Part shown: piece after piece, positions 26,827 to 36,747 of the stretch | How positions within the stretch are numbered: the first letter of the stretch is position 1 | Layout: every line of letters begins with the position of its first letter | NCBI RefSeq assembly: GCF_900100845.1 | Contig: NZ_FNFP01000001.1 | Coordinates: forward strand, 992,001-1,056,000 | Direction of reading: 5' to 3' | DNA: 64,000 bases | Origin: Natronincola ferrireducens | Lineage (GTDB): Bacteria; Bacillota; Clostridia; Peptostreptococcales; Natronincolaceae | The notes under the pieces: model-generated | Told to the model about the DNA's origin: nothing | Databases searched by the model: none | What the model saw: the letters and a program-made list of their open reading frames with translations, nothing else | Made by a program: the position numbers and the translations under genes

Positions 26827-27897
26827 ATGACAATGAAAAAAAGAGGCATGATATTTTTACTTATTAGTATCATGATTATAACGATGTTAACAGCCTGTAG
26901 TGCTAGTAAGCCACCAAAAGAAATGTTGTCAGAAGCAATATTAAAAGGTGAGGAAATTACTGGATCTCAGTTTAAAATGATCCTATCCTTAAATATAAAT
27001 TCTGTAGATATTTATGATCCTGAATTTGCTGTTTTTACTACAATGCTTAACAATGGAAAAATCATTATCGAAGGCAAAACCGATTTAAACCAAGAGAAAA
27101 CAGAAGCTACTATTAAACTGGACTTAGGGGGAATGTCCTTTAATGCCAATCTGTATCAATATGACAATAAACTAGTACTGAAAATCCCATTTTTAGCTCA
27201 ATTTCTTGGAGATCCTAGTTTAGGGGAAAAATATATTGTGATGGATTTAGACTACCTTATGGAGGAATTTGCACCCTATCAACAAGAGGTACAGGTGTTA
27301 CATGAAGAAGCCCTTATGGCATTGTATAGAAAGATAGTAGTTACTAGCTTAGAAGTACTAAGTGATGGTGCTGTGCTGGATAAAGGAGAACAAACCGTCA
27401 CAGTAGGAAATCAAGATGTGAAGGCAAGGGAAATTGAAGTTTTAATAGATGAAGTAGAATTAAAGGCTATTATTAAAAACTTTTTCACTTTGTTGCAAGA
27501 CGAAGAATTTAAGAATAATGTATTTGAGATTACTGCCACACTGGACCCTTATCTAACAAGAGAGGAATTTGATGAGCAAATTCAAGAGGCTCAAGCTGTT
27601 GCAGAAGAAGATGTTGATTCACTATTTGATGAGCTAAAGGAAAATATGTACTTTGAAAATTTTAAAATTCAAAGCAATATATTTATTGATAAGACTTCTC
27701 ATATTATTAAAACTATTGTTGAAGCATCTTTGGGTATGAAGGAAGGAGATCAATCCTTTGGGGTAACCATGAAGGCAGAGTCTGAAAGCTGGGATATTAA
27801 TAAACCCATTGATATTGAAATCCCAAATATCCATGATGAAAACAGTATAGATTTTTATGAATTATTATTTAGAGCAATGTATGCTCCATTCTTCTAG
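26827..27897 (+). CDS. Putative lipoprotein, 356 aa
   Basis: Lipoprotein signal peptide ending LTACSA (Cys near residue 25); the mature part is acidic, with no recognised domain. It is encoded between the ATPase and permeases of an ABC-2 exporter, so it may be an accessory surface protein. Start ATG 26827 (or 26833) follows AAAGGGGGAT. The stop codon TAG is formed by two bases of host sequence plus the first G of a 169-bp MITE; without the insertion the stop would be TAA at the same codon. Confidence 0.82.
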   Translation: MTMKKRGMIFLLISIMIITMLTACSASKPPKEMLSEAILKGEEITGSQFKMILSLNINSVDIYDPEFAVFTTMLNNGKIIIEGKTDLNQEKTEATIKLDLGGMSFNANLYQYDNKLVLKIPFLAQFLGDPSLGEKYIVMDLDYLMEEFAPYQQEVQVLHEEALMALYRKIVVTSLEVLSDGAVLDKGEQTVTVGNQDVKAREIEVLIDEVELKAIIKNFFTLLQDEEFKNNVFEITATLDPYLTREEFDEQIQEAQAVAEEDVDSLFDELKENMYFENFKIQSNIFIDKTSHIIKTIVEASLGMKEGDQSFGVTMKAESESWDINKPIDIEIPNIHDENSIDFYELLFRAMYAPFF

Positions 27898-28065
27898 GCT
27901 ATGTTAAAGATAGATGTTGATATTGTATAAATAAAATCATGAGAAGATACTGAGGGATTGTCCCTCTGAGGATAGGGAAGAGTTTTAGATCCTTGGGTGC
28001 CCTCTTGATGACAGAACCCCAGAATTCATAGAATGCTAAAATCAACAATAGTGTTTAACAGAGCC
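27897..28065 (+). mobile_element. ISL3-type MITE, copy 1 (169 bp)
   Basis: Ends GGCTATGTTAAAG and GTTTAACAGAGCC form an imperfect terminal inverted repeat of ~28 bp. The 8-bp target duplication TTCTTCTA is perfect on both sides (27889-27896 and 28066-28073). No coding capacity. Two other copies of identical length lie at 48699 and 59916. End sequence and 8-bp duplication fit ISL3-family transposition. Confidence 0.9.
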
Positions 28066-28141
28066 TTCTTCTAAAAAGGTTATAGGGCTGGTGAAAAACC
28101 AGCCCTTTTCCGTATTGATTATGGGATAGGGGGTGGTATAG

Positions 28142-29371
28142 TTGAGGGAAATATTTTTAATAGCCTTTAGTGATATAAAAGAGATGGTCATAGACTATAA
28201 AAGACTCCTACTTATGATGGTTTTGCCAATAGTCATCATCTTTTTTATGGCTATTGGCTTTAGCTTCTTATTTGATCAAGGTATTTACATAGATGGATTT
28301 GACATTGTCGTTATTAATCAAGACCAGCATCCCCTTTCAAAGTTTTTGATACAGCAAATAAAGGAGGATGAAAATTTAGAAAACCTGCTTAATATATGGA
28401 TTTTAGAGGATGAAGCAGAAGGAGAACGACGGGTTCGGGAAAATGAAGTGGTGGCAGCTGTAATTCTACCAAATGGATTTATCCATAGTTTAGAAACCGG
28501 AACTAACCACTCTGTAAAACTAATTACTAATTTAAGACATCCCCTTAAGGGTCATTTGATTAGGGGAATTATGGACAGTTACATGAAGAGTGTTTCAGGG
28601 GGGCAAAGTGCTGTAAATGCTGTATGGGATTATTATACATCAGGGGGTATGACCTATGAAGAACGTAAAGACAAAATAGAATGGGTAATCAACGATATTA
28701 CATTAGCCGCTTATTTTGCTAGAAGCAATGTATTTGAAAAGATCACCATTAAGGGGGTCAATAGTTTATCTCCTCTCCAGTTCTATTCTATATCTATCCC
28801 CATGATTTTTCTTATGTTTTCCTGTCTATCGGGGGGAAAGGATATGGCAGAAGAAGAAAGGACCAAGATTGTTTACAGAATAAGATTAACGGGGATTGGA
28901 GGGATTTCCTATATGCTGGGGAAATCTATGGCTGTTTTTATGATAAACCTTATAAAAACCCTACCTCTTTTTATACTAGGAGCCTATTTATTACTAGGAG
29001 GCTTTACTAAAGTCTATGGCTATGTCTTTATATTGTATATGGTCCTTTTGTTTTGTCTTTCTAGCTTAAGCTTATTGGGGGCAGTTGTTTTAAAATCTAG
29101 AGAAAAATTAGACTTAATCGGAAACAACCTCATACTAATTATGGCTTTGATAGGTGGCGGGATTATACCCTATGTCTACTTACCCCCATCTTTACAGTAT
29201 TTTTCTCGATTTACCATCAACTATTGGGGTGTACAAGGAGTGTTAGGATTTCTAGACAACAGACCTTCAAAGGGGATAACATCTATTTTTCTTTTCATAG
29301 CCGTGGGGGTTTTTGTTTTTATAGTATGCTGCTATCTCCATCATAGGGAAGAAGGGTTGGGATACAAATGA
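28142..29371 (+). CDS. ABC-2 type permease, 409 aa
   Basis: One N-terminal membrane segment, a ~180-residue extracellular part, then about five membrane segments: the ABC2_membrane_3 layout. TTG at 28142 follows GGGGGTGG. Overlaps the next permease gene by 4 nt (ATGA), so the pair is coupled. With the ATPase at 26022 it should form an exporter of unknown substrate. Confidence 0.88.
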   Translation: MREIFLIAFSDIKEMVIDYKRLLLMMVLPIVIIFFMAIGFSFLFDQGIYIDGFDIVVINQDQHPLSKFLIQQIKEDENLENLLNIWILEDEAEGERRVRENEVVAAVILPNGFIHSLETGTNHSVKLITNLRHPLKGHLIRGIMDSYMKSVSGGQSAVNAVWDYYTSGGMTYEERKDKIEWVINDITLAAYFARSNVFEKITIKGVNSLSPLQFYSISIPMIFLMFSCLSGGKDMAEEERTKIVYRIRLTGIGGISYMLGKSMAVFMINLIKTLPLFILGAYLLLGGFTKVYGYVFILYMVLLFCLSSLSLLGAVVLKSREKLDLIGNNLILIMALIGGGIIPYVYLPPSLQYFSRFTINYWGVQGVLGFLDNRPSKGITSIFLFIAVGVFVFIVCCYLHHREEGLGYK

Positions 29372-30570
29372 AGATCTTCACCATTGCAGTATTCAAGATG
29401 AAGGAAATGCTTTTTTCTAAAAGTGCAGTTATTACTATGGTTATTCTTCCTATATTTTTTGTATATGTTATTGGGGGGATCTATAGCAAACAACAGTTAG
29501 AAGGTGGTATTCCCATAGCATTAGTAGATGAAGACAATAGTGGTTATTCTGTTTTTTTGATTGATCTGTTAAAAGAGGAGGATATTCTACGGGTTATAGA
29601 AGTTAATCTTCAGGAGGCCTATAGGATGGTGGAAGACAATAGGGTTGAAGGAGCTTATATAATAAAAGAAAATTTTCAAGATACTATTAAAGCCGGGGGT
29701 TATCCCCACATCCAGGTCCTTAAATCCTCTGCAGCCTATGGGGCAGATGCCATCATTGAAATGATAGGTAGTGGTGTAGTGCGATTACAGAGCAATACTA
29801 GGGCAGCCAATACCATTGTTACAGAATATGGAAGAAGAGGTTTGATAAAGGAACAGGACAAAGAAAACCTATGGACAGAGGTGTTTGATAGGGCAGAATC
29901 CTATTGGTATCCACAGCAATTGATGACTTTAGATTATACATCAGTTTACTATGATAGACAAACAGAGGCTGGGAGCCTTAAGATTGGCTTTACAGAAGGA
30001 CCTAATGGTATTATCATTACCTTTATAGCTCTTTTTTTGGGCTTTGGATTATCCTCTTTATTAAGGGAGAGGCAGGAGGGAACTTTGAAGAGATTATACA
30101 TTTTATTTTCTTCCTCTACACCAATTTTAGTAGGGAACCTTTTAGCCATGGGTTTATTAGCGATACTACAGACATTGATCCTACTGGGGAGCCTTTATGG
30201 TTTCTTTGACATAAATTTGTCTATATCCATAACATGGTTTTTTATTATTTTAGCAGCCTATATTGGATTGTTTTTAGGTATTATATTTTATTTGGCGTCC
30301 TTCTTGAATTATAGTAATAGCATACAAAATATTTATGCAGTGGGGGTAATGATGCTTTCTATGATAGGTGGATGTTTTTGGGCGTTAGATATCCTGCCTA
30401 AGCCTCTGCAAAATCTGGCCATGATAACCCCTCAAGGCATTGCGATGGCATCCTTTCGATTGGTAGGTATAGGAGAATTTTCAAAAGTTATTTTCTATTG
30501 TAGTAGTATGCTAGCCTTCTCTCTACTACTTATTTTCATGAGTAAAAAAAGATTAGAAAATTATAAATAA
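29368..30570 (+). CDS. ABC-2 type permease, 400 aa
   Basis: Same layout as its neighbour: an N-terminal membrane segment, a large extracellular domain (about residues 40-210) and a C-terminal block of membrane segments from GFGLSSLLRERQEGTLKRL onward. That motif before the membrane block is typical of ABC2_membrane_3 permeases. Second half of the exporter membrane domain. Confidence 0.88.
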   Translation: MKIFTIAVFKMKEMLFSKSAVITMVILPIFFVYVIGGIYSKQQLEGGIPIALVDEDNSGYSVFLIDLLKEEDILRVIEVNLQEAYRMVEDNRVEGAYIIKENFQDTIKAGGYPHIQVLKSSAAYGADAIIEMIGSGVVRLQSNTRAANTIVTEYGRRGLIKEQDKENLWTEVFDRAESYWYPQQLMTLDYTSVYYDRQTEAGSLKIGFTEGPNGIIITFIALFLGFGLSSLLRERQEGTLKRLYILFSSSTPILVGNLLAMGLLAILQTLILLGSLYGFFDINLSISITWFFIILAAYIGLFLGIIFYLASFLNYSNSIQNIYAVGVMMLSMIGGCFWALDILPKPLQNLAMITPQGIAMASFRLVGIGEFSKVIFYCSSMLAFSLLLIFMSKKRLENYK

Positions 30571-30681
30571 AATTTATATATTCACCATTTATTTCGTGCT
30601 ATAATGTATATGCACAAGAATAATTATTGTATAGAATAATGAATTATAATTTATAAGGCAAGGCAGAAAGGATGGAGAAGA

Positions 30682-31107
30682 GTGTTTATAACCTCTATTA
30701 AAGATGGGACAAAAAAAGGTCTAGAGACCACATGGATGTTGGCAAAGGTAATAATACCTGTATATTTTGTTGTGACCTTTCTACAGCATACACCTGCCAT
30801 TGATTGGATAGCCCACATATTTCAACCTGTAATGGCACTATTTAATCTACCGGGAGAGGCTGCTATTATTTTAGTAATGGGTAATTTTTTAAATTTGTAT
30901 GCTGCTATAGGGGCTATTAAGGCTATTTCCATAACACCTATGGAAGTTACAATTATATCTGTGATGCTTTCCTTTTCTCATTCACTTTTAGTGGAAACAG
31001 CTGTTACAAAAAAACTGGGCATAAGTGTTCCAGTCATCATTTTCATTAGAGTAGGATTAGCGGTGGTATCTGGAATTATTTTAGGAAGGATTGGTGCATT
31101 AATATGA
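30682..31107 (+). CDS. Nucleoside-recognition (Gate) domain membrane protein, 141 aa
   Basis: Small membrane protein with the Gate-domain layout seen in SpmA/SpmB, FeoB and nucleoside transporters: GTKKGLETTWMLAKVIIPVYF at the start and GNFLNLYAAIGAIKAI in the middle. GTG at 30682 follows GGATGGAG. It overlaps its partner at 31104 by 4 nt; the two halves probably work as one transporter. The substrate is unknown. Confidence 0.82.
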   Translation: MFITSIKDGTKKGLETTWMLAKVIIPVYFVVTFLQHTPAIDWIAHIFQPVMALFNLPGEAAIILVMGNFLNLYAAIGAIKAISITPMEVTIISVMLSFSHSLLVETAVTKKLGISVPVIIFIRVGLAVVSGIILGRIGALI

Positions 31108-31577
31108 TAGGGGTTATAAAAGAAGCATCCATAGGTAGCTTTAACTCTGTGTATTCCATTGCAATTATTGTTATTCCTATTATGATTGTGTTGGAGCTAC
31201 TAGGAAATTATAAGATATTGGATAAAATCACACAGCTTTTTGAATTTTTCACAAAGATTTTTAATGTATCAAAGGAATCAGTATTGCCTTGGCTGGTGGG
31301 GTTAATCTTTGGTCTTTCCTATGGAGCAGGGGTAATTATTCAAACTACAAAAGAAGGAAATGTCTCTAAACGAGATACTTTCTTAATTACGGTATTTCTT
31401 GCTACCTGTCATGCTATCTTTGAAGATACTCTTATTTTTGTAGCAGTTGGAGCCAATGGATTTATTTTATTAGGGATTAGATTTTTTGTAGCCTTTATAT
31501 TAACGTATCTTTTATCAAAGCAAATTTCCCTAAAGGACTTGGCAGGGGTAGAACAACCCACAGGTGAAAGGATATAG
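31104..31577 (+). CDS. Nucleoside-recognition (Gate) domain membrane protein, 157 aa
   Basis: Partner of the gene at 30682, with about five membrane segments and the Gate-like LIFGLSYGAGVIIQTTKEG and ATCHAIFEDTLIFVAVGA stretches. ATGA overlap with the upstream gene shows translational coupling. Similar two-gene pairs are common in Clostridia. Confidence 0.82.
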   Translation: MIGVIKEASIGSFNSVYSIAIIVIPIMIVLELLGNYKILDKITQLFEFFTKIFNVSKESVLPWLVGLIFGLSYGAGVIIQTTKEGNVSKRDTFLITVFLATCHAIFEDTLIFVAVGANGFILLGIRFFVAFILTYLLSKQISLKDLAGVEQPTGERI

Positions 31578-31748
31578 GTACAATCTATATATTTATATTT
31601 TTCCTATAGGACATAAAAAAGTCATCGGTGTATTATATGTTCAGATGGATTTAGGGGTCTATCACCTAAACTGTAAATGGAGTAGAAATACCAATGAACT
31701 ACATCTGGAGGTTAGCGTTCATCACATATTATTATATATAATTTCATT

Positions 31749-31785
31749 TTGTGGATAAGTTATAGTTTTCGTTATTGGTTTCAAA
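31749..31785 (+). repeat. DnaA-box-containing intergenic repeat, copy A
   Basis: TTGTGGATAA (31749-31758), 13 nt, TTATTGGTTTCAAA (31772-31785). The 10-mer and 14-mer recur exactly at 50640-50675. TGTGGATAA is the complement of the consensus DnaA box. In both copies the ATTGGTT-type sequence can pair with AACCAAT downstream. The rest of the 31578-32032 gap holds no gene I can support. Confidence 0.55.
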
Positions 31786-31835
31786 GGAGCTATCCTTTAA
31801 ATCTTTCAACAGAGGACTTGTTTATTAACCAATAG

Positions 31836-31880
31836 GCAACCCCCCATTTTTAAAAGCTAAAGGTGGGTTTTTCTTTTTTT
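31836..31880 (+). terminator. Weak terminator-like hairpin
   Basis: AACCCCCCATTT pairs with AAAGGTGGGTT with small bulges, followed by a long T-rich run. Confidence 0.5.
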
Positions 31881-32032
31881 GAGGATTAAGTGTAAATTGT
31901 CTGTAGAATTGTTATAGCTAATATTATGGTACTATCACGTATAAAGATGATATAATAGTGAGCATAATTTTAAAAAGCTGTTGAGAAACCATGCTGGAAT
32001 CCAGCGAAATATAGTACAAAATGGGGTGAAGT

Positions 32033-35000
32033 ATGTTTCAGATCGACCAAAATCTCTTAATAGATATTGTAGAGGAACCCAAAACCCTTCATAGAGGGGT
32101 GGAGTATTTTACAAATGATAGAGTAAAAAGCCTACGGTTTTATAAAGATACCATGACCTTTGTAGCAAATGTCAAGGGAGCTTATTTATATGAGGTAGAA
32201 GTAGATTTTGATTTTCAAGGAAAATTTATGGATGCCAATTGTACTTGCCCTGCCTATGGGGAGTATTGGGGGTATTGTAAGCATATTGTGGCTGTTCTTT
32301 TGAAAATAAAGGAAAAGGATAGATTAGGGAATTTTCAAGTGAAACATAGGGAAGAAAACCAAGCAAAAGTTATTTTAGAATACTTTAGAATTCAGCAGGA
32401 TAAACATAGGGTACCTCTCCAGATGGAGGTTACCTATGAAGTAGAAGGAGCCTCTTATATTACCCTCCGAATTGGTGAAGATCGACTTTATGTGGTCAGA
32501 AGTATGAAGGAATTTATTGAAAAAATCCATCGTAATGAAAAGATAAGCTTTGGAAAGAATTTTATCTTTGATCCCTTAATCCATAGGTTTAGAAAAAGGG
32601 ACGAAAAAATTATTGAACTGATAGAGGAACTCTATGAGCATGAAAAGACTTTAGAAAGAAATTTTTATTATAAGAAAAGGGAATCTTTGTTTAAGGGAAA
32701 AAGGGTAGAGCTTACCGATAAGGCCCTAAAAAGATTTTTAGGACTTCTTCAAAGTCAAGCCCCTACCTCAGAGGAAGGTATAAAAGTAAAAATTTTTAAT
32801 AACGAGTATAATAATATAAAGATCTACGAAGGACAAATCCCCCTTAGCTTCCATCTGGATCAGCAGGAAGAAAATATGTTTTTTAAAATGGAATATGAGG
32901 GTCCTTTGATTCCCTTGGTGAAGGATGGAGAATATTTCTTTACTAAAGATGGAATCTGTAGGATCGGGGAGGAGATAAGAAGGGATTTATTACCTTTTTA
33001 TCAAATGTTGGGAGATAACCCCTCCTCCAAAATACCCATTGACAAGGAGGAGCAGGAGGCTTTTTTATCAGAGGTTTATCCTGTAATAAAAGGGCTGGGA
33101 AGGGTAGAGACCAATAAAAAGCTGGATGAAAGAATCAATACAGCACCATTAAAAATAGAAGTTTACTTTGATAGAAGTGATAATAAAATTACAGCTGATG
33201 TTCGTTTTCTTTATGGAACCACCACCATTTATCCCTTTAATCCTAATGAAGGAGAAAAGGAAAAAAGCAATAGGGTTGTCCTGCGGGATATACAAGGAGA
33301 GAGAAGGGCTCTAAGTTTTTTTGAAAACAGAGATTTTAAAGTAAAGAACAACAAAATTTATTTAGATAATGAAGACAGTATCTATGCTTTAGTTTACGAA
33401 GATCTTGAAGAGTTACAGAAGCTAGGAGAAGTTTATTATTCTGAGGATTTTAAAGCTATAGAGATAAAAAGAGTCTCCAGCTTTCAAGGGGCTTTTCGAT
33501 TGAATCTTGAAGAAAACCTATTGGAATTTCATTTTGATATAGAGGACGTGGAAGAGGATGAACTGAGGGAAGTATTTAAATCCCTTCGACAGAAGAAAAA
33601 ATATTATCGGCTTAAAAATGGGTCCTTTATTCCCCTAGAGGAAAAGGCTTTGATGGATATAGGGGAATTGATGGATAGACTAGATATTGTAGAAAAGGAC
33701 TTTCATAATAAAGCCATTAAAATACCCAAATCTAAAGCCCTATATATAGATGATATTATAAATGAAAAGGGTTTAGATTTTGTGAAACGACATAAAGATT
33801 TCAAACGATTTGTTGAAAATGTGAAGGAATACCAGGAGGTACAATATCCTCTACCAGAGACATTAAAGGGAATTTTAAGAAATTATCAGCTTCAAGGCTT
33901 TCAATGGTTAAAATCCTTAAGTCAATATGGTCTGGGAGGGATTTTAGCCGATGATATGGGCTTAGGAAAAACTTTGCAGGTACTGACCTATTTAGTATCT
34001 GAAGGGGAGGAAAAGGGTGGGGCTCCAAGTCTTGTTATAGCACCTACTTCTTTGGTATATAACTGGGTGGCGGAGATAGAGAAATTTACACCCCAACTGA
34101 AGGCTATAGCTATTGTAGGTAGTAAAAGTGAAAGAGTAGAAAAAATAGAAGCCCTTCATGGATATGATGTTGTGGTGACCTCTTACCCCTTAATGCGAAG
34201 GGATGGGGAACTCTATGAACAATATTCCTTTAGATGTTGTATTTTAGATGAAGCACAACATATCAAAAACCCTTTTTCACAAAATGCTAAGGCGGTAAAG
34301 GATATTAAGGCAGAATACTATTTTGCCCTTACTGGAACACCTATTGAAAATTCTCTCACAGAGCTATGGTCTATTTTTGATTTTGTGATGCCAGGATACT
34401 TGTCCTCCCACCATAGATTTAAAAATCGTTTTGAAAAGCCTATCGTAGGGGAAAATGATAAAGCTGCTTTAAGGGATTTGGGCAGGATGATTCGTCCTTT
34501 TATTTTGCGCAGAATGAAAAAAGATGTATTATTAGATCTACCTGAAAAGATCGAAAGTAAAATTATAGGAGACTTAACTACAGAACAAAAGAAGCTGTAT
34601 GTAGCTTATTTAAAAAAGATAAAGGGAGAACTACAGGAAGAGATTAAGGAAAATGGATTTGAAAAAAGTCAAATCAAAATTTTGGCGGCATTAACTCGAT
34701 TAAGACAAATTTGTTGTCATCCTGCTTTATTTATGGAGGATTATAGGGGTGGAAGTGGAAAGCTGGAGATCCTGCAGGAGATTATAGAGGATACCCTTAA
34801 AGGGGGGCATAGAATGCTACTCTTCTCTCAATTTACCAGTATGCTAAAGATAATCAGACCTGTTCTGGAGGAGCTAGGGATAGATTATCATTACCTTGAT
34901 GGAGCAACTCCTATGGAGGAACGGGGATATTTAGTGAAAAGCTTTAATGAGGGAAAAGGAAAGATATTTTTAATCTCCCTTAAGGCTGGTGGAACGGGAT

Positions 35001-35272
35001 TGAATCTAACTGGTGCTGATACCGTCATTCATTTTGATCCCTGGTGGAATCCTGCAATAGAAGACCAGGCAAGTGATAGGGCCTATCGTATGGGACAGAA
35101 AAACAAGGTCCATGTTATGAAGCTTATTACCAAGGGCACTATTGAGGAAAAAATCTTTAAGCTACAGGAAAAGAAAAAAGAAATGATCAATGCAGTTATT
35201 CAGCCAGGAGAAACCCTTCTGAATAAAATGAGTCAAAAAGAGCTAATGGAATTATTTGAGATTAGCGTTTAA
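32033..35272 (+). CDS. SNF2-family helicase with SWIM zinc finger
   Basis: 1079 aa. A SWIM zinc finger (CTCPAYGEYWGYCKH) lies near residues 70-85, then a long SNF2-associated region, then the helicase core: Walker A DDMGLGKT near 638, DEAQHIKN near 739, and the C-terminal helicase half with SLKAGGTGLNLTGADTVIHFD and QASDRAYRMGQ near 1020. Bacterial Rad54/HepA-like translocases remodel protein-DNA complexes; the exact target is unknown. ATG follows GGGGTGA. Stand-alone gene. Confidence 0.94.
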   Translation: MFQIDQNLLIDIVEEPKTLHRGVEYFTNDRVKSLRFYKDTMTFVANVKGAYLYEVEVDFDFQGKFMDANCTCPAYGEYWGYCKHIVAVLLKIKEKDRLGNFQVKHREENQAKVILEYFRIQQDKHRVPLQMEVTYEVEGASYITLRIGEDRLYVVRSMKEFIEKIHRNEKISFGKNFIFDPLIHRFRKRDEKIIELIEELYEHEKTLERNFYYKKRESLFKGKRVELTDKALKRFLGLLQSQAPTSEEGIKVKIFNNEYNNIKIYEGQIPLSFHLDQQEENMFFKMEYEGPLIPLVKDGEYFFTKDGICRIGEEIRRDLLPFYQMLGDNPSSKIPIDKEEQEAFLSEVYPVIKGLGRVETNKKLDERINTAPLKIEVYFDRSDNKITADVRFLYGTTTIYPFNPNEGEKEKSNRVVLRDIQGERRALSFFENRDFKVKNNKIYLDNEDSIYALVYEDLEELQKLGEVYYSEDFKAIEIKRVSSFQGAFRLNLEENLLEFHFDIEDVEEDELREVFKSLRQKKKYYRLKNGSFIPLEEKALMDIGELMDRLDIVEKDFHNKAIKIPKSKALYIDDIINEKGLDFVKRHKDFKRFVENVKEYQEVQYPLPETLKGILRNYQLQGFQWLKSLSQYGLGGILADDMGLGKTLQVLTYLVSEGEEKGGAPSLVIAPTSLVYNWVAEIEKFTPQLKAIAIVGSKSERVEKIEALHGYDVVVTSYPLMRRDGELYEQYSFRCCILDEAQHIKNPFSQNAKAVKDIKAEYYFALTGTPIENSLTELWSIFDFVMPGYLSSHHRFKNRFEKPIVGENDKAALRDLGRMIRPFILRRMKKDVLLDLPEKIESKIIGDLTTEQKKLYVAYLKKIKGELQEEIKENGFEKSQIKILAALTRLRQICCHPALFMEDYRGGSGKLEILQEIIEDTLKGGHRMLLFSQFTSMLKIIRPVLEELGIDYHYLDGATPMEERGYLVKSFNEGKGKIFLISLKAGGTGLNLTGADTVIHFDPWWNPAIEDQASDRAYRMGQKNKVHVMKLITKGTIEEKIFKLQEKKKEMINAVIQPGETLLNKMSQKELMELFEISV

Positions 35273-35393
35273 AAACCATGTACTTCCTTCATAGCCCCTG
35301 TGGATAAATATCTAAAAATCTTAAGGTACAACTTATATTTTAACAATAGGGATCTATAAAATTATTTTTAGAAAAGAAGATAGAAGACAACAA

Positions 35394-35459
35394 AATGAGA
35401 ATATGGCGACAGATTAGGATTAAAGGGGGACTAAAATACCTAATCAACATATTCTCATT
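35394..35459. other. Two-step stem-loop in intergenic region
   Basis: AATGAGAATATG (35394-35405) pairs perfectly with CATATTCTCATT (35448-35459). Inside, GATTAGG (35412-35418) pairs with CCTAATC (35439-35445) around a 20-nt loop with GGGGG. No T run follows on either side at once, so it is not a plain terminator. It may be a small RNA or protein-binding site. The remaining 35273-35593 gap shows an isolated consensus DnaA box at 35299-35307 and no gene. Confidence 0.45.
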
Positions 35460-35593
35460 AATTGTAGTATTGACAGATACTAGGATGTTATACACCAAAG
35501 TCAAATAATTTATAAAATAATTAATCATACCATAGTTCATAGTTTTTCAATGTTTTTAGTTCTTTTTCTTAAAAATCAATTTTGCTTTTCAAA

Positions 35594-36637
35594 TTACATC
35601 TGGCCTATAGCCATTTGAACTAAAAATGCAACTATTACAACCAATAAAGAAATAATAAATCCGTGTAACATAGGGGCAAATCCTGATTTTGCCAATTTGT
35701 TAAAATTTGTTTTAAGGCCTATTGCTCCTAGAGACATAACCATTAAAAATTTGCTGACATTTGAAATAGAATAACTTATGACTGGTGAAATCATCCCTGT
35801 GCTTTTAATAGCCACCATTACAAGAAACATCACAATAAACCAAGGGAAAATTTTATTGATACTTACCTTTTTTGTTTCACCAATAACTAAAGTATCCTTT
35901 TGTGATAAAATGTTTTCCTGAGCTTTTATGTTAAGTCGTTGATTAATATAGGAAAACACAAGTACAACAGGAACAATTGATAGAGTTCTTGTAAGCTTAA
36001 CGATTACAGAAAAGTTACCTGCAACATCGGAAAAAGCATAACCTGCCGCAACCACTGAGGAGGTATCATTTACTGCTGTTCCAGTCCAAAGTCCATAGCC
36101 TAAGTCAGACATTTGAAAATAAGCACCCATAATAGGAAAAAGAACCACCATCATTACGTCAAATATAAAGGTCGCCGATATAGCATAGGCAACATGACTC
36201 TCCTCTGCATCGATAACAGGTGCCACCGCCGCAATGGCAGAGCCACCACATATACCTGTTCCTGCAGAAATTAGTCCAGATAGCTTCCAATCCATTTTAA
36301 AAAGCTTTCCAAATAAATATCCTCCACCAAAAGCAGTGATTAAAGTAAATAACATAACAATAATAGAAAGCTTGCCTACTTCTAATACTTGGGAGAAGCT
36401 GAGGGAAATACCCATAAGAATAATGGCAAGACGCAATATTTTTTTTGAAGTGAATGAGAAACCTTTTTCAAATATATTATACTTTGAAATAATAGGATTT
36501 AATAGCATACCAATAAGTAATGCAAAAACACCAGGACCTATAAGATGGGATGGAAGGAGATCGCTTGCGATAGTGGATATAGCTGCAAGTACTGCAGCAA
36601 ATGCTATTCCTCCCATATATTTTTTAAAACGTAACAT
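35594..36637 (-). CDS. YeiH-family putative sulfate exporter
   Basis: 347 aa with about ten membrane segments, a UPF0324/PSE-family protein. Recognisable stretches: LLPSHLIGPGVFALLIGMLLNP near the N-terminus, TGICGGSAIAAVAPVI near residue 128 and TAVNDTSSVVAAGYAFS near 188. Family members are proposed anion exporters, but few are tested. ATG at 36637 follows AAGGAG. Divergent from a LysR regulator, the usual partner of YeiH. Confidence 0.9.
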   Translation of the reverse strand: MLRFKKYMGGIAFAAVLAAISTIASDLLPSHLIGPGVFALLIGMLLNPIISKYNIFEKGFSFTSKKILRLAIILMGISLSFSQVLEVGKLSIIVMLFTLITAFGGGYLFGKLFKMDWKLSGLISAGTGICGGSAIAAVAPVIDAEESHVAYAISATFIFDVMMVVLFPIMGAYFQMSDLGYGLWTGTAVNDTSSVVAAGYAFSDVAGNFSVIVKLTRTLSIVPVVLVFSYINQRLNIKAQENILSQKDTLVIGETKKVSINKIFPWFIVMFLVMVAIKSTGMISPVISYSISNVSKFLMVMSLGAIGLKTNFNKLAKSGFAPMLHGFIISLLVVIVAFLVQMAIGQM

Positions 36638-36682
36638 AAAATCAACTCCTTAATTAAACTTCCTTTTGATTTTATCACTTTA

Positions 36683-36713
36683 TAATTATAAAATCTAATT
36701 ATAAATAATTATA
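36683..36713. promoter_or_regulatory. TAATTATA repeats between yeiH-like and lysR-like genes
   Basis: Three copies of TAATTATA at 36683-36690, 36696-36703 and 36706-36713, in the 110-bp divergent promoter region. Each is nearly self-complementary. Spacing (13 and 10 nt) would suit a LysR-type protein binding along the DNA. Confidence 0.4.
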
Positions 36714-36747
36714 AATACATAAAATATACTTATAGAGGTGTGGTGAA

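Noticed and set aside
31564-31758. Small open frame overlapping the end of the second Gate-domain gene.
   Set aside because: It has no ribosome site and a random-looking composition; it ends within the DnaA-box repeat region.
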